A stretch of 64,000 nucleotides of DNA from JAIVJM01 sp963816985. GTDB lineage: Bacteria > Acidobacteriota > Blastocatellia > Pyrinomonadales > Pyrinomonadaceae. Position 1 is the first letter of the stretch. Every line of letters begins with the position of its first letter. This document shows positions 8,847 through 19,708 of this stretch, piece by piece. The DNA lies in contig CAWFMF010000004.1 in assembly GCA_963816985.1 (NCBI GenBank), forward strand, positions 2,542,001 to 2,606,000. Reading direction: 5' to 3'. The notes beneath the pieces are model-generated. The model was not told the DNA's origin and did no database searches. It was given only the letters and a program-made list of their open reading frames with translations. Made by a program: the position numbers and the translations under genes.

Positions 8847-9637
8847 TCGCCCCGCGAGGGGCGTGGGAAATTAGCCGGGGGTGAGCGCGCGAACCCCCGG
8901 AACAGGTCAAGTAAAAATGTTCGCGCCCCGGCAGGGGCGTGGAATTAAGCGACTCAAGTCCCTTCGGCCTCGCGGAACAATTCACCTCACCCTCCCCGCC
9001 CGGAGCAAGACATGCCTTCCACACACCTCAGTCTGCATTTCCATCTCATCTTCAGCACCAAACATCGCCACCCCCTCATCGCTTTGGAGTGGCGAGAACG
9101 GCTGCACGCTTTTCTGGGCGGCGCAACCCGCACGCTCGGAGGCGTCCCGGAAGCCGTCGGCGGCACATGCGATCATGTCCATCTTCTCATCGGGCTGCGC
9201 GCGACACACAACCTTGCTGACGTGCTCAGGGAAATTAAAAGCGCCTCCTCAAGATGGGTACACGGAACGATGGGCGTGAAAGGCTTCGCTTGGCAAGACG
9301 GCTACGGGGCTTTCACGGTGAGCGCTTCCAGAATCAGCTCCGTCAAGGAATACATCATGCAGCAGGAGGAGCATCACAGAAGGAGGACGTTCCAAGAAGA
9401 GTACGTGGAGTTCTTGAAGCAGAGTGGGATCGAATACGATGAGAACTACCTGTGGTGAATTTCAATCCTGTGCCCCGGCAGGGACGCAGGAAGACACGCG
9501 ACGAAATAATGACGCGCGTTGTTTCCGTCACCCCTCCGGGGCGAAATGTTTCTATCGCAACGCGTACCGGGGGTTGCGCTCACTCGCTTCGCTCCTCCGC
9601 GCACCCCCGGCTAATCTCCGACGCCCCTGCCGGGGCG
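8847..9637. mobile_element. REP/RAYT module: transposase flanked by inverted palindromes
   Basis: The transposase gene at 9012 is bracketed by inverted copies of ATTAGCCGGGGGTG (8870-8883 and 9602-9615). It is also bracketed by the 16-base palindrome CGCCCCGGCAGGGGCG (8924-8939; inverted at 9622-9637). Further GC-rich hairpins start near 8849. This arrangement is typical of REP-associated tyrosine transposases. The 9459-9787 gap contains only these palindromes and a possible -10 (TAGAAT, 9689-9694). Confidence 0.75.
9012..9458 (+). CDS. IS200-like / REP-associated tyrosine transposase (Y1, HUH)
   Basis: 148 residues. The HUH metal site is H55-V-H57 (CDHVHLL). The nucleophile is probably Y114 in VKEYIMQQEEHH, followed by the FQEEYVEFL region typical of Y1 transposases. 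These proteins process single-stranded hairpin DNA. CGGAG lies six bases before the ATG. Flanking inverted palindromes, and related GCCGGGGG-type palindromes at 28 kb, suggest it mobilises or maintains the REP-like repeats. No partner tnpB is present. Confidence 0.88.
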   Translation: MPSTHLSLHFHLIFSTKHRHPLIALEWRERLHAFLGGATRTLGGVPEAVGGTCDHVHLLIGLRATHNLADVLREIKSASSRWVHGTMGVKGFAWQDGYGAFTVSASRISSVKEYIMQQEEHHRRRTFQEEYVEFLKQSGIEYDENYLW

Positions 9638-9787
9638 GACGGCTCGTTTGGCCCTCCCGCCGCTTTCTCTCTCCGTCCGCCGCTGTGTTAGAATCCCGTC
9701 CGCTTCGCAGTCCGCTTCGCAGAGCGCACACCCGCCCTCTGAATTAAACTTAAACTGTTCGTCGCTCCCCGTTTTTGAGGTTCACGA

Positions 9788-12700
9788 ATGAATAAGAGAT
9801 TTTCGCCGCGCCGCGTGGCGCTCTTCTGCTGTCTTTTTGCGCTCGCCGCCTTGGCCGTCCTCGTCTCGCCGTCTTCGTCGGGGCAGGGGAGGGCGAAGGT
9901 GCAGCAGGACATCGGTCAGGCCCTGATGAGCTACGACGAGCTGACGCTCGACCCGGCAGCCGTCTCTCAGCAGGTGCGCGAGACCGGGCGGCTCACGCTT
10001 CAGACCTCGCGCGGGACGTTCGACATGGAACTCGAAGCCTTCGACGTGCGCGCGGAGAACTACCGCGCGGTGGTGATGGAAGAGGGCGGCGCGCGCGAGT
10101 TGGGGCGCGAGCCGGCGCGCACCTTCAAGGGGACGGTGCGCGGGATGCAAGGCGCGCAGGCGCGCTTCAGCATTGACTCGCAGAAGCTCGAAGGCATCAT
10201 CGTCACGCCCGGCGGCGACCTCTACTTCGTCGAGCCCGCGAAGAATTTCTCGACGGCGGCGGGCAAGGGCGACTTCGTCTTCTACCCGGAGTCGAGCGTG
10301 CGGGCCGAGAGCTTCGGCGAGTGCGCGACGACGCTGGCGCACCGCGTCGGCGAGCGCGCCGAGGGCGTCACGACGGCGGGCGGCGGGTCGGGTTCCGGCG
10401 CGACCGTCGCCAACACCAAGGGCATCACGCCCGACGAAATCTTCGGGCCGAAGCCGGAGACCGAAGTGGCGACCGAGGGCGACTTCGAGTTCTTCCAGAC
10501 TTTCGGGACCGCCGCCGCCGCGAACGCCGAGATTCTCGACATCATGAATCAGGTGGACGGCATCTACGACGTGCAGCTCGGCATCCGGCTGCGCGTCGTC
10601 TTCCAGCGCACGTGGGCAATCGCGGGCGACCCCTATTCGGGGACGGCGGCGAGCGCCGCGCTCGAACAGTTCAGGACTGTCTATAACGGCAGCTTCGCGC
10701 CCGGCTCGCCGCCCGCCCGCGACCTCGCGCACATGTGGACGGGCCGCGACATGGACGGCGGGACCATCGGCATCGCCTACATCGCCGCCGTCTGCGACTC
10801 GCCCCTCTTCTCTTACGGCATGTCGCAGGACGTGTTCGACTCGCCCTCGCCGCAGCGCGTCGGCCTCACCGCGCACGAAATCGGCCACAACTTCAGCGCC
10901 GAGCACCCCGATCAGGCGAACACGCCGCCGCCGGGCTGCGCGCCCTCGATTATGAACTCGTCCATCACCGCGAGCACCAACTTCTGTCAGTCCTCGCGCG
11001 ACCAGATTACGAACCACACGGCGAGCAAGGGCGCGTGCCTGACGCGGCTGACGCAGCCGGGCTGCACTTACTCGGTCGCGCCCACCTACCGTCGCTTCGG
11101 GACGGCGGGCGGGACGGGCACGGTGACGGTCTCGCCGAGCCTGCCGAGCTGCGACTGGGCCGTGGCCGAGGGCGCGCCGTGGCTCAACGTCACTTCGGGC
11201 GGCGCGGCCAACGGCTTCGGCGTCACGACCTTCAACGTCAACCCGAACACGGGCGGCCCGCTCTCGGCGCAGATGGACATCGCCGGGCAGAAGGTGACAA
11301 TCGCGCAGGACGCCTCGCCCAACTGCGCGACGACGCCCATCGCCGAGAACGCGGCGGGCGTGCTCATCATCAACGACTGCACGTCCGGTCAGCCCGACCG
11401 CGTCGAGGCCTTCGCCGACCTCTACACCTTCCAGGGGGTCGCCGGTCAGCGACTCCGCATCGAGATGAACGCCGCCATCCCGCCCAACGAGGCCGGGACG
11501 GGGCTCGACACGTTCCTCTACCTCTTCGGCCCCGACGGGACGGTCGTCGCCGAGAACGACGACATCACGCTCGGCACCGTCACCAACTCGCGCATCCCCG
11601 TGAACGGCTTCCTCGTGCTGCCGCAGACCGGGACTTACATCATCGAGGCCACCTCCTTCGACGACGTGGAGAACAACCTCGGCGCGTACACGGTCGCGCT
11701 CACCTCTGGGAGCCCGAACAACGAGACCTCCATCAGCGGCGGCGGGTCGCTCTCGGTCAACGAGGGCGTTGACCCCGCCAACGGCATCGGCTTCGAGGGC
11801 ACGGGCTTCCGCACCGTCAGCGTCTCGCGCAGCAGCACGGCGGGCGCGGCCAGCGTTGACTACGCCACCTCGAACGGGACGGCCAGCTCGACGAGCGACT
11901 ACACCGCCGCGCTCGGCACGCTCAGCTTCGCGGCGGGCGAGCAGACCAAGAGCTTCGTCGTCTTCGTCACCGACGACCGGTTCGACGACGACAACGAGAC
12001 CATCAACATCACCTTGAGCAACCCCGTGGGGACGACCCTCGGCACGGCGGCGAGCGCCGTCCTCGTCATCAACGACAACGACGCGGCGAACGGGCCGAGC
12101 CCCGTCCGCCCGCAGAGCTTCGACACGAAGTTCTTCGTCCGCCAGCACTACCTCGACTTCCTCTCGCGCGAGCCCGATCAGGGCGGCATGACCTTCTGGT
12201 CGAACGGCATTGACATCTGCGGCACGGACGAGGTGTGTCTGCTGAATAAGCGGACGGACACATCAGCGGCCTTCTTCCTCTCGATCGAGTTTCAGGAGAC
12301 CGGCTTCCTCGTCCACCGCGTCTACAAGACCGCCTACGGCGAAGCGACCGGGCAGGCCACCATCGGCGGCGTGCCGACACAGATACCCGTGCCGGTCGTC
12401 CGCCTCAACGAGTTCCTCCCTGACACGCAACGCATCGGCCTCAACGTCGTCGTCGGCTCAGCCGGGTGGCCCGAACGGCTCGAAGCCAACAAGGTCGCCT
12501 TCACGCAGGAGTTCGTCCAGCGCCCGCGTTTCCTGACGGCATATCCGCTGAGCATGACGCCCACGCAGTTCGTGGACGCGCTCATCACCAAGGCGGGCAT
12601 CGTCATCGAGACGGCTCAGCGCGACGCGCTCATCAACGAGTTGACGAACAACAACACTCCGTCGGGCCGCGCCTCGGTCTTGAGGAAGATCGCGGAAGAC

Positions 12701-12919
12701 CCCGACCTTGAGGAGATCGAGAAGAACAAGGCGTTCGTGCTGGCGCAATACTTCGGCTACCTGCGGAGGAACCCGAACGACGCGCCGGACACTGACCACA
12801 GCGGTTACAACTTCTGGCTCAAGAAGTTGAACGACAACGGCGGCGACTTCCGCGCGGCGCAGATGGTCTTGGCCTTCATTGACTCCATCGAGTACAAGCA
12901 GCGCTTCGGCAACCCGTAG
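9788..12919 (+). CDS. secreted reprolysin-like metalloprotease with BACON, PPC, Calx-beta and DUF4214 domains
   Basis: 1043 residues. A signal peptide is followed by a prodomain and an M12B-like catalytic domain with zinc motif HEIGHNFSAEH (about 363-373) and a Met-turn (SIMNSS). The usual Gly of HExxHxxGxxH is Ser. Next come a BACON-like domain (about 425-515), a pre-peptidase C-terminal domain (about 515-640) and a Calx-beta domain (about 650-765, VFVTDDRFDDDNETINI). A DUF4214 region (about 775-1043) ends the protein. It is probably an extracellular or surface protease. The DUF4214 part shares almost identical DNA with the next gene. Confidence 0.85.
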   Translation: MNKRFSPRRVALFCCLFALAALAVLVSPSSSGQGRAKVQQDIGQALMSYDELTLDPAAVSQQVRETGRLTLQTSRGTFDMELEAFDVRAENYRAVVMEEGGARELGREPARTFKGTVRGMQGAQARFSIDSQKLEGIIVTPGGDLYFVEPAKNFSTAAGKGDFVFYPESSVRAESFGECATTLAHRVGERAEGVTTAGGGSGSGATVANTKGITPDEIFGPKPETEVATEGDFEFFQTFGTAAAANAEILDIMNQVDGIYDVQLGIRLRVVFQRTWAIAGDPYSGTAASAALEQFRTVYNGSFAPGSPPARDLAHMWTGRDMDGGTIGIAYIAAVCDSPLFSYGMSQDVFDSPSPQRVGLTAHEIGHNFSAEHPDQANTPPPGCAPSIMNSSITASTNFCQSSRDQITNHTASKGACLTRLTQPGCTYSVAPTYRRFGTAGGTGTVTVSPSLPSCDWAVAEGAPWLNVTSGGAANGFGVTTFNVNPNTGGPLSAQMDIAGQKVTIAQDASPNCATTPIAENAAGVLIINDCTSGQPDRVEAFADLYTFQGVAGQRLRIEMNAAIPPNEAGTGLDTFLYLFGPDGTVVAENDDITLGTVTNSRIPVNGFLVLPQTGTYIIEATSFDDVENNLGAYTVALTSGSPNNETSISGGGSLSVNEGVDPANGIGFEGTGFRTVSVSRSSTAGAASVDYATSNGTASSTSDYTAALGTLSFAAGEQTKSFVVFVTDDRFDDDNETINITLSNPVGTTLGTAASAVLVINDNDAANGPSPVRPQSFDTKFFVRQHYLDFLSREPDQGGMTFWSNGIDICGTDEVCLLNKRTDTSAAFFLSIEFQETGFLVHRVYKTAYGEATGQATIGGVPTQIPVPVVRLNEFLPDTQRIGLNVVVGSAGWPERLEANKVAFTQEFVQRPRFLTAYPLSMTPTQFVDALITKAGIVIETAQRDALINELTNNNTPSGRASVLRKIAEDPDLEEIEKNKAFVLAQYFGYLRRNPNDAPDTDHSGYNFWLKKLNDNGGDFRAAQMVLAFIDSIEYKQRFGNP

Positions 12920-12930
12920 CGCAACGCACA

Positions 12931-13004
12931 ACAGTACCGCGAGCGGTAGCGAGCGGGTTGACGTTGATGACGGTCAACCCGCTCGCTACCGCTCGCGGTA
13001 CTGT
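12931..13004. terminator. 32-bp perfect hairpin after the metalloprotease gene
   Basis: Arms 12931-12962 and 12973-13004 are perfect reverse complements with a 10-base loop, and a short T run follows. The core GCGGTAGCG..GGGT resembles the hairpin at 34455-34529. From 13005 to 13276 I see no gene and no strong signal. Confidence 0.7.
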
Positions 13005-13276
13005 TTTGTGGGGCTGGCGACCTCCTTTTTTATGCAACTCCGGGGAGGCGAAAATCATCGTAATCCGGCACGCATTTGGGAGCGCACCGGGACGCGCGCT
13101 CTCGCCCCGACGAGACGGTAGAACGAAATCAGGCGTCCGGTGCGGCGCTCGACAGAGCCGCCAGCCCTCATCAATTAAATTCTCGAATAAATCGTATCTC
13201 TCCGGCCCGCGCGCCGGTTGGGCGGCTTAATACAGTCAGTCGGGCGCTCCCCCCGCGCCTCCTCTCAAGACGCGGA

Positions 13277-16200
13277 GTGAACTCTTTGAAAAGAACGTTT
13301 CTGACCTGTCTGCTCTCCTTCCTTTTGGTCTTCGCCGGCCCGGCCTCGCTCGTCGGGTTTGCGCAGGAGACCGGCGCGACGGCCAACCCCGGCGGCGGCT
13401 CGAAGCCGCTTTCCGTCCCCTTCAGCGAGCCCGACGAGCTGAACGGCTTCATCATCCGTCAGGTCAACGGCGAGATAGTCTGCCTCGACGCGACGCCCGC
13501 CGAACTGCTCCGCATCAAGCCGCTCGACACCGACCCGCCGCTCCGGCAGTTGAATCATCTATCCAAGGACGAGACCACGGCGCGCGGCTCGGTCGCCTCG
13601 GACAATCCGACGACCGCCGGGGCCGAGACCGGCCTCAAAATCATCCTCCGCGGGGCGGAGCAGTTGAACGGGCACACGGAGGCCGCTGCCGCCTTCGCGC
13701 GCGCCGCCGCCGTCTGGGAGTCGCTGATTACGACCGACATCACCGTCGTCATTGACGTGGACTTCGGCACGACGCGCTTCGGCACGGCCTTCGGCGAGGA
13801 TGTCCTCGGCTCGACCAGCGGCGGCATCTTCTACATCCCGCCTTACTCCGACGTGCGCTCCCGGCTGCTCGCGCGCGCCTCGAACGCCGAGGAGCAGGCC
13901 GTCTACAATCTTTTGCCCGCCGCCTCCGTCCCGACCGACCTCGGCGAGACGACGCAGGTCGCCGTCGCGAGCCCGCTCGCGCGCGCCCTCGGAGCTATCG
14001 GCGCGCACGCGAACCCGAACCCCGCCCCAGACCCCGCAGGCCCCGGCGGCAAGAGCGTTGACGCCTTCGGCAACGCGCCCTCCATCGGCTTCAACTCGAA
14101 CTTCACTTTCGACTTCAACCCCGACGACGGCATCGCGCCGGGGACGACCGACTTCGTCGCCGTCGCCGTCCACGAGATCGGCCACGCGCTCGGCTTCACC
14201 TCGCAGGTCGGCCAGAAGGAGTTGAACGAGTCGGTGCCCGTGCGCGTCTCGGTCTGGGACCTGTTCCGCTTCCGCCCCGGCACCGGCCCGGCCTCGTTCA
14301 CCGCCTCGCAGCGCGTCCTCTCTTCGGGCGGCGAGCACGTCCACTTCGACGGCGCGCCGGAACTCCTGCTCTCGACCGGCAGACCCGACGGCACGCAGGG
14401 CGACACGCGCCAGTCGAGCCACTGGAAGGACGACGCCTTCACCGGCAACTTCATCGGCATCATGGACCCGACGATCCCGCGCGGGCGGCGCGAACAACTG
14501 ACCGACAACGACCGCCGCGCCATCAACTTCTTCGGCTATCAGGTCGGGGCCGCGCCGCCGCCGCCCGCCAACGACAACTTCTCGGACGCCTTCGAGGTGG
14601 CGGGCGCTTCGGGCACGGTCGCGGGCACGACCAGCAACGCGACGAAGGAGGTGGGCGAGCCCGCGCACGCGAGCAACGGCGGCGGCCACTCGGTCTGGTA
14701 TCGCTGGACTGCGCCCTCGACGGGCTCCGCCACCTTCGACACCGTGGGCAGCTCGTTCGACACGACGCTCGCCGCCTACACGGGCGACAGCGTCGGCGCT
14801 TTGACCGCGCTCGCCGGTAACGACGACATCCAGAACGGCGTCATCCGCGCGAGCCGCATCAACTTCAACGCGACGGCGGGCACGACCTACCGCATCGCCG
14901 TTGACGGCTGGAACGGCGACTTCGGCAACGTCACTCTCAACTGGACGACGGGCCAGTCGCAGTTCTCGATCACGGGGCGCGTCACGAGCGCCTGCTGCGA
15001 GCAGATCACCGACGTGGCCGGCGTGACCGTGACGCTCTCCGGCTCGCAGTCCGCCGCCGCCCAGACCGACGCGAGCGGGGTCTACCGCTTCGACAACCTC
15101 GCGGGGGGCGGCAACTACGTCGTCACGCCTTCGAAGCCGGGCGGCGTCACGTTCTCGCCCGCGAGCGCGACCTTCAACAACCTGACTCAGAATCAGGTCG
15201 CAGACTTCACGGCGGCCCGCCTGACCTTCGCCATCGGCGGTCAGGCGAAGGACTCGCAGGGGAACGCTATCGCGGGGGCGACCGTCGTCCTCTCGAAACA
15301 GGTTCCCGACTCGCCCGTCGGCATCCCCTCGTTCAAGACCACCGACGCGGGCGGCAACTTCTCCTTCACCGGCGACCCCGGCGGGAACTACACCGTCTCG
15401 ATCTCGAAGCCCGGCTTCGTCTTCCTTGAGCCGCGCAGCGTCACCTTCAACAACCTGTCCGCCAGTCAGGCGGTGACTTTCACGGCGCGGCGGCTCATCC
15501 TCTCCGGACGCGTGAAGGGGTACGGCGGCAACGTCGCGGGCGCGACCGTCACGCTCGGCGGCCCGAAGCCCGGCGTGACGACCACCGACGCCGAAGGCCG
15601 CTACTCGTTCGGCGACTTGCCGGAGGGCAGCTACACCATCACGCCGAGAAAGGACGGGCAGTTCGTCGCCTACCAGAGTAACGTCAACCTGTCCGGCGAC
15701 CAGACCGACTTCGACCTGCGCCTCGACCCTTACATCAGGATCAGCGGGCGCGTGACGGACGGCGCGGGGAACCCGCTGTCGGGTGCCGTCATCAAGCTCG
15801 CCAGCCTGTCCTTCTCGCAGGCGGTGAACGCCGACGGGGGGTTCGTCGTCGCCATCTCGCCGACCGAGGTCACGCCCGTCTCGCTGGTGGCCGAGATGCC
15901 CGGCTACCAGTTCGCCCCGCCGAGCGTCACCTTCACGAACATGTCGGGCGGCAATCAGGTCGCCAACTTCACGGGCGCGCCGGGCAACGCGATTGACGCC
16001 AGCCAGTTCTTCGTCGCCCAGCACTACCGGGACTTCCTCGGACGCGAGCCCGACGCCGGGGGGCTCGCCTTCTGGACGGGCGGCATCGAGTCGTGCGGCG
16101 CGGATGCGCAGTGCCGCGCCCTGAAGCGGACGGACACATCAGCGGCCTTCTTCCTCTCGATTGAGTTTCAGGAGACCGGCTTCCTCGTCCACCGCATGTA

Positions 16201-16795
16201 CAAGGCGGCCTTCGGCGACGCCGTGGGTCAGGCGACCATCGGCGGCGTCCTGACGAACATCCCCGTCCCCGTGGTGCGGATGAACGAGTTCTTCCCGGAC
16301 ACGCAGCGCATCGGCCTCAATGTCGTCGTCGGCACGGCGGGCTGGCCCGCACGTTTGGACGCCAACAAAGTGGCCTTCACGCAGGAGTTCGTCGCGCGCT
16401 CGCGCTTCACGACCGCCTACCCGTCGAACATGACGCCGGAGCAGTTCGTGGACAAGCTCAACACGAACGCGGGCGGCGTGCTCTCCACGTCAGAGCGTGA
16501 CGCGCTCGTGCAGGAGTTGAGCGGGAACAACACGCCGACGGGCCGCGCCTCCGTGCTCCGCAAAGTCGCGGAAGACACAGACCTCGGCAACGCCGAGAAG
16601 AACAAGGCGTTCGTGCTGATGCAGTTCTTCGGCTACATGCGGAGGAACCCGAACGACCTGCCGGACACGACGCACGGCGGCTACAACTTCTGGCTCAAGA
16701 AGCTCAACGACAACGGCGGCGATTACCACCGGGCGCAGATGGTTCTGGCCTTCCTCGACTCCATCGAGTACCGCCAGCGCTTCCAGCAGCAGTAA
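13277..16795 (+). CDS. secreted NF038122-like metalloprotease with PPC-like, carboxypeptidase-regulatory and DUF4214 domains
   Basis: About 1172 residues from GTG 13277, which places a clean signal peptide (LKRTFLTCLLSFLLVFAGPA) at the N-terminus; the frame is open upstream to 13076. The catalytic motif VHEIGHALGF (H about 299) is a matrixin-like HExxHxxGF site. A PPC-like domain (about 430-560) comes next. About four carboxypeptidase-regulatory-like beta repeats follow (ITGRV, GGQAKDSQGNAIAGATV, SGRVKGYGG, ISGRVTDGAGNPLSGAV). A DUF4214 region (about 910-1172) ends it. It is probably secreted to the surface or medium. Strength of the NF038122 assignment is moderate. Confidence 0.82.
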   Translation: MNSLKRTFLTCLLSFLLVFAGPASLVGFAQETGATANPGGGSKPLSVPFSEPDELNGFIIRQVNGEIVCLDATPAELLRIKPLDTDPPLRQLNHLSKDETTARGSVASDNPTTAGAETGLKIILRGAEQLNGHTEAAAAFARAAAVWESLITTDITVVIDVDFGTTRFGTAFGEDVLGSTSGGIFYIPPYSDVRSRLLARASNAEEQAVYNLLPAASVPTDLGETTQVAVASPLARALGAIGAHANPNPAPDPAGPGGKSVDAFGNAPSIGFNSNFTFDFNPDDGIAPGTTDFVAVAVHEIGHALGFTSQVGQKELNESVPVRVSVWDLFRFRPGTGPASFTASQRVLSSGGEHVHFDGAPELLLSTGRPDGTQGDTRQSSHWKDDAFTGNFIGIMDPTIPRGRREQLTDNDRRAINFFGYQVGAAPPPPANDNFSDAFEVAGASGTVAGTTSNATKEVGEPAHASNGGGHSVWYRWTAPSTGSATFDTVGSSFDTTLAAYTGDSVGALTALAGNDDIQNGVIRASRINFNATAGTTYRIAVDGWNGDFGNVTLNWTTGQSQFSITGRVTSACCEQITDVAGVTVTLSGSQSAAAQTDASGVYRFDNLAGGGNYVVTPSKPGGVTFSPASATFNNLTQNQVADFTAARLTFAIGGQAKDSQGNAIAGATVVLSKQVPDSPVGIPSFKTTDAGGNFSFTGDPGGNYTVSISKPGFVFLEPRSVTFNNLSASQAVTFTARRLILSGRVKGYGGNVAGATVTLGGPKPGVTTTDAEGRYSFGDLPEGSYTITPRKDGQFVAYQSNVNLSGDQTDFDLRLDPYIRISGRVTDGAGNPLSGAVIKLASLSFSQAVNADGGFVVAISPTEVTPVSLVAEMPGYQFAPPSVTFTNMSGGNQVANFTGAPGNAIDASQFFVAQHYRDFLGREPDAGGLAFWTGGIESCGADAQCRALKRTDTSAAFFLSIEFQETGFLVHRMYKAAFGDAVGQATIGGVLTNIPVPVVRMNEFFPDTQRIGLNVVVGTAGWPARLDANKVAFTQEFVARSRFTTAYPSNMTPEQFVDKLNTNAGGVLSTSERDALVQELSGNNTPTGRASVLRKVAEDTDLGNAEKNKAFVLMQFFGYMRRNPNDLPDTTHGGYNFWLKKLNDNGGDYHRAQMVLAFLDSIEYRQRFQQQ

Positions 16796-16823
16796 AAAGG
16801 CGGGGCGCGAGGCAGCGCAGGGC

Positions 16824-16951
16824 GTGAATCGTGAATCGTAAATCCTGACGGGGAAAAGCCGGGAATCGCTAACAGCCGTAAATCGTAAATCGTGAATCGT
16901 CAATAGTAAGCACAGGACTTAACTATTCACGGTTTACGATTTACGATTCAC
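16824..16951. repeat. heptamer inverted repeat (GTGAATC / GTAAATC words)
   Basis: Tandem 7-base words GTGAATC, GTGAATC, GTAAATC occur on the left and again in the middle. The right end (GGTTTAC GATTTAC GATTCAC) is their reverse complement. It occupies the gap between two co-directional secreted-protein genes. The rest of the gap (16952-17131) shows only the ribosome site of the next gene. Confidence 0.85.
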
Positions 16952-17131
16952 TGCCTTGAGGCCCCCTCGCTTGCGCTGGCGAGAGGCTTACGCGTAAAAT
17001 GCCTCTTCTTTTGCTTCCTGCGGCGCGCATCCTTTAGAGCGTTTCGTGTGGGCGCAACATAATACCGCCCGAAAGTCTCCCTTGGGCTTAATTCGTCAAC
17101 GGTACATCTGATCCCGTTCGGAGGGTTTTTT

Positions 17132-19703
17132 GTGAAGCACGCTTCTCGTCTGTCCCGCGTCGGCGCGGCCCTTGTGGCCCTCTTCCTCCTGCTCGGCCTG
17201 ACGGTCTGGGCGCAGGGGCAGACCATCTCTCAGACGCCGGACTCCTTCGTCTTGCAGATCACCTCGACGACGATTCCCCCCGTCCCGACGCCGACGCCTT
17301 CGCCCACTCCGACGCCGACCGCGACGCCGACGGCGACGCCCATCGGGGCCCCGCTCCCGCGCAACTCCTTCGCCAGCGGCATCAGCGGCGACGGGCGCTT
17401 CGTCGTCATCGAGTCGCAGGGAGACATCGCCACCAACCGCACCCCCGCGCTGAACAACGCCGACGGCAACCCGGAGATTTTCCTCTTCGACTACGCGCAG
17501 CGCCGCATCTACCAGATCACGAACACGAAGAACGCGCTCAAGAGCGTGACCGCCTCGCCCGTTGACCCGGCCAACATTGACGTGCAGGTCGTCAACATCC
17601 AGCCCGCCCTCAGCCACGACGGGCGCTTCATCGTCTTCATCTCGAACGGCTACGTGGACAACGCGGCGACCTCGCCGCAGAACTTCGACGGCAACACGCA
17701 CGCCGCCGCCCTCAAGCTCGACGGCAACACCGAAATCTGGCTCTACGCCGTGCCCGCCGTGCCCGCCGCCGATTTGACGAGCGGCCTCGAAGTCCCCGCG
17801 ACTGACCTCTCAGGCGGCACGATGACGCGCATCACGACGACGACCGCGACCTCCGTCCCGCGCGCCGGCGCGGCGGGCCTCTCGCCCTTCTTCGCGCGCG
17901 ACAACGACACGCCCGCGACGAACGACGACGCCTCGATCCTCGCCTTCACGACCGTGGCGCGCTCCGGCATAACGGGCGTGCAGAACACCGACGGCAATCA
18001 GGAAGTCGTCCTCTTCAACCGCACCGGCGGGACGTTCGTGCAGGTGACGAACACCACCGACGAGGCCGTGGCCAACGACCCCATTCCGAGGCTCGTCTAT
18101 AACCAGAACCCTTCGTTGTCGGGCGACGGCTCCGTGCTCGCCTTCGAGTCGAACGCCAACCTCAACACGACCGAGGCGGATGCCGACCAGGACAACGGCG
18201 AAATCTACGTGGCGAGCTTTAACGGCGCGGCGGTCTCGAACCTCCGCCCCGTGACGCGCACGCCGCCTGAGCGCCGCGTTAACTTCATCGGCACGCCCGT
18301 CAACCTCCTCAGTCCGGGGCAGCGCCTGAGCCGCGACGGGACGCGTCTCGCCTTCGAGTCCTCGGCGCTCTTCAACGCCGACGGCACGCTCCCCACGGGC
18401 ACGAGCGGCGGGCTCGGTAACACCTACGGCGTCTACGTCTACAACATCACGGCCAACACCTTCGCGCAGGTCATGGCGCGCGCGCCGGAGACGGAAGACC
18501 CGGACCTCTTCCGCCGCTTCCCGACCTTCACGGGTGACAGCACGCGCGTCGTCTGGATTTCCGACCTGAACGTCCGGGCCGACGGCACGGTCGCGCTCGA
18601 CGGCGTGGCTGAAGGTCTCAACTCGACGCGCGTGACGCAGGTCTTCAGCGCGCCGGTCTCCGCGCTCGGCACGAACAACCAGAACGTCTCGCGCCTGACG
18701 CGCCTGCCCGTGCGCTTCGCCATCCTCCAGCCGTTTCCGAGCGACACCGTCCGCCGCTTCGCCTTCAGCGTCGCCGCGTCGGAACTCGGCGGCGGCAACC
18801 CCGACGGACTCTTCGAGGCGTTCTACACGCTCGTCCCGGCGGTGACGAGTGAGACGCCCGCGCCGAGCCCGACGCCCGCCGCCAGCCGCAGCGCCCGTCT
18901 CGTTCTTCACGGGCGCGAGCGCCCGGCCCGTCGCCGCGGCGACACCGACGCCGACGCCGCCCGCCGTCACCGGACTCGCGCCCGGCATGCTCGGCATCGC
19001 GCGCTCGACGATTCCGCTCGCGCTTTCGGACAGGGAAGTTGACCGCAACAACGCGCACGAGACTCTGCGCCGTCCGCCGCTTCCGGTCGAGCTGAGCGGC
19101 GTCTCGGTCTCCATTTCGAGCGCCGCCGCCGGGCTCTACTTCGTGAGCCCCGGACAGATTAACTTCGTCGTGCCGCCCGGACTGCTCCCGGCGACCGCGC
19201 CGCTGCCCGTCGTCATCAACAACAACGGCGCGGTCATCCGCACTTCGCTGCAACTCTTCCAGGCGCAGCCCGACATCTTCACTTCGACCAACGGCCCGCT
19301 CGGACGTGCCGCCGTGCTGAACGTGACGAACCCTTGTGTCGCGCCTTCGGGCGAGCCCTTCACGGTGACGACGACGCGGCCCGCAGGCTCCGGCGCGACC
19401 GGCAACTGCACTTCCGCCGAGACCGAGACCGTGCCGACGCGTTTGCTCATCCTTTTGACGGGCATCCGCGCCCTGCCCGCCAACGCGACCGTCACCGTCC
19501 GCATCGGGACGACGGACATCACCAGCGCTTCCATCATCCAGTTCGGGCCTTCGCTCACGCCGGGCTTCGAGCAGATAGTGGTGGAACTCCCGGCGGCGCT
19601 CGCCGGGGCGGGCGACGTGCCCCTGCTCGTCACCGTCACGAGCACCGGCGGGACTTTCACCAGCCGACCGGCTGACACGGCCCCGCACATCACGATTCAG
19701 TAA
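17132..19703 (+). CDS. secreted TolB/WD40-like protein with TIGR03437-type C-terminal domain; frameshifted near 18,880
   Basis: GTG start with CGGAGGG upstream. The first frame (17132 to about 18,880) has a signal peptide and a Thr-Pro-rich stretch (PTPTPSPTPTPTATPTATP). Repeated beta-propeller-like segments follow (SGDGRFVVIES, SHDGRFIVFIS, SGDGSVLAFES, SRDGTRLAFES). The second frame continues to 19703 with a second Thr-Pro run. It then has a domain like TIGR03437 (LSGVSVSISSAAAGLYFVSP, then QINFVVPPGLLP). The two halves fit one protein broken by a one-base shift in a GC-rich run. This is a sequencing error or a recent mutation. Confidence 0.75.
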
Positions 19704-19708
19704 GAGCC

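Noticed and set aside
9782..12148. 788-aa minus-strand ORF opposite the metalloprotease gene
   Set aside because: Arg/Val/Glu-rich composition of an antisense shadow in high-GC DNA; the plus strand has a signal peptide, zinc motif and recognisable domains.
13559..16024. 821-aa minus-strand ORF opposite the second metalloprotease
   Set aside because: Same antisense composition with no motif; it is the shadow of a well-supported gene.
16824..16951. CRISPR array made of heptamer repeats
   Set aside because: Units are 7 bases, directly abutting and mirrored; there are no spacers, no 25-40 base repeats and no cas genes.
17275..17345. Thr-Pro coding repeat as a possible phase-variation tract
   Set aside because: Codons vary between units and the frame is kept on both sides; it is a normal low-complexity linker. 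The frameshift is elsewhere.
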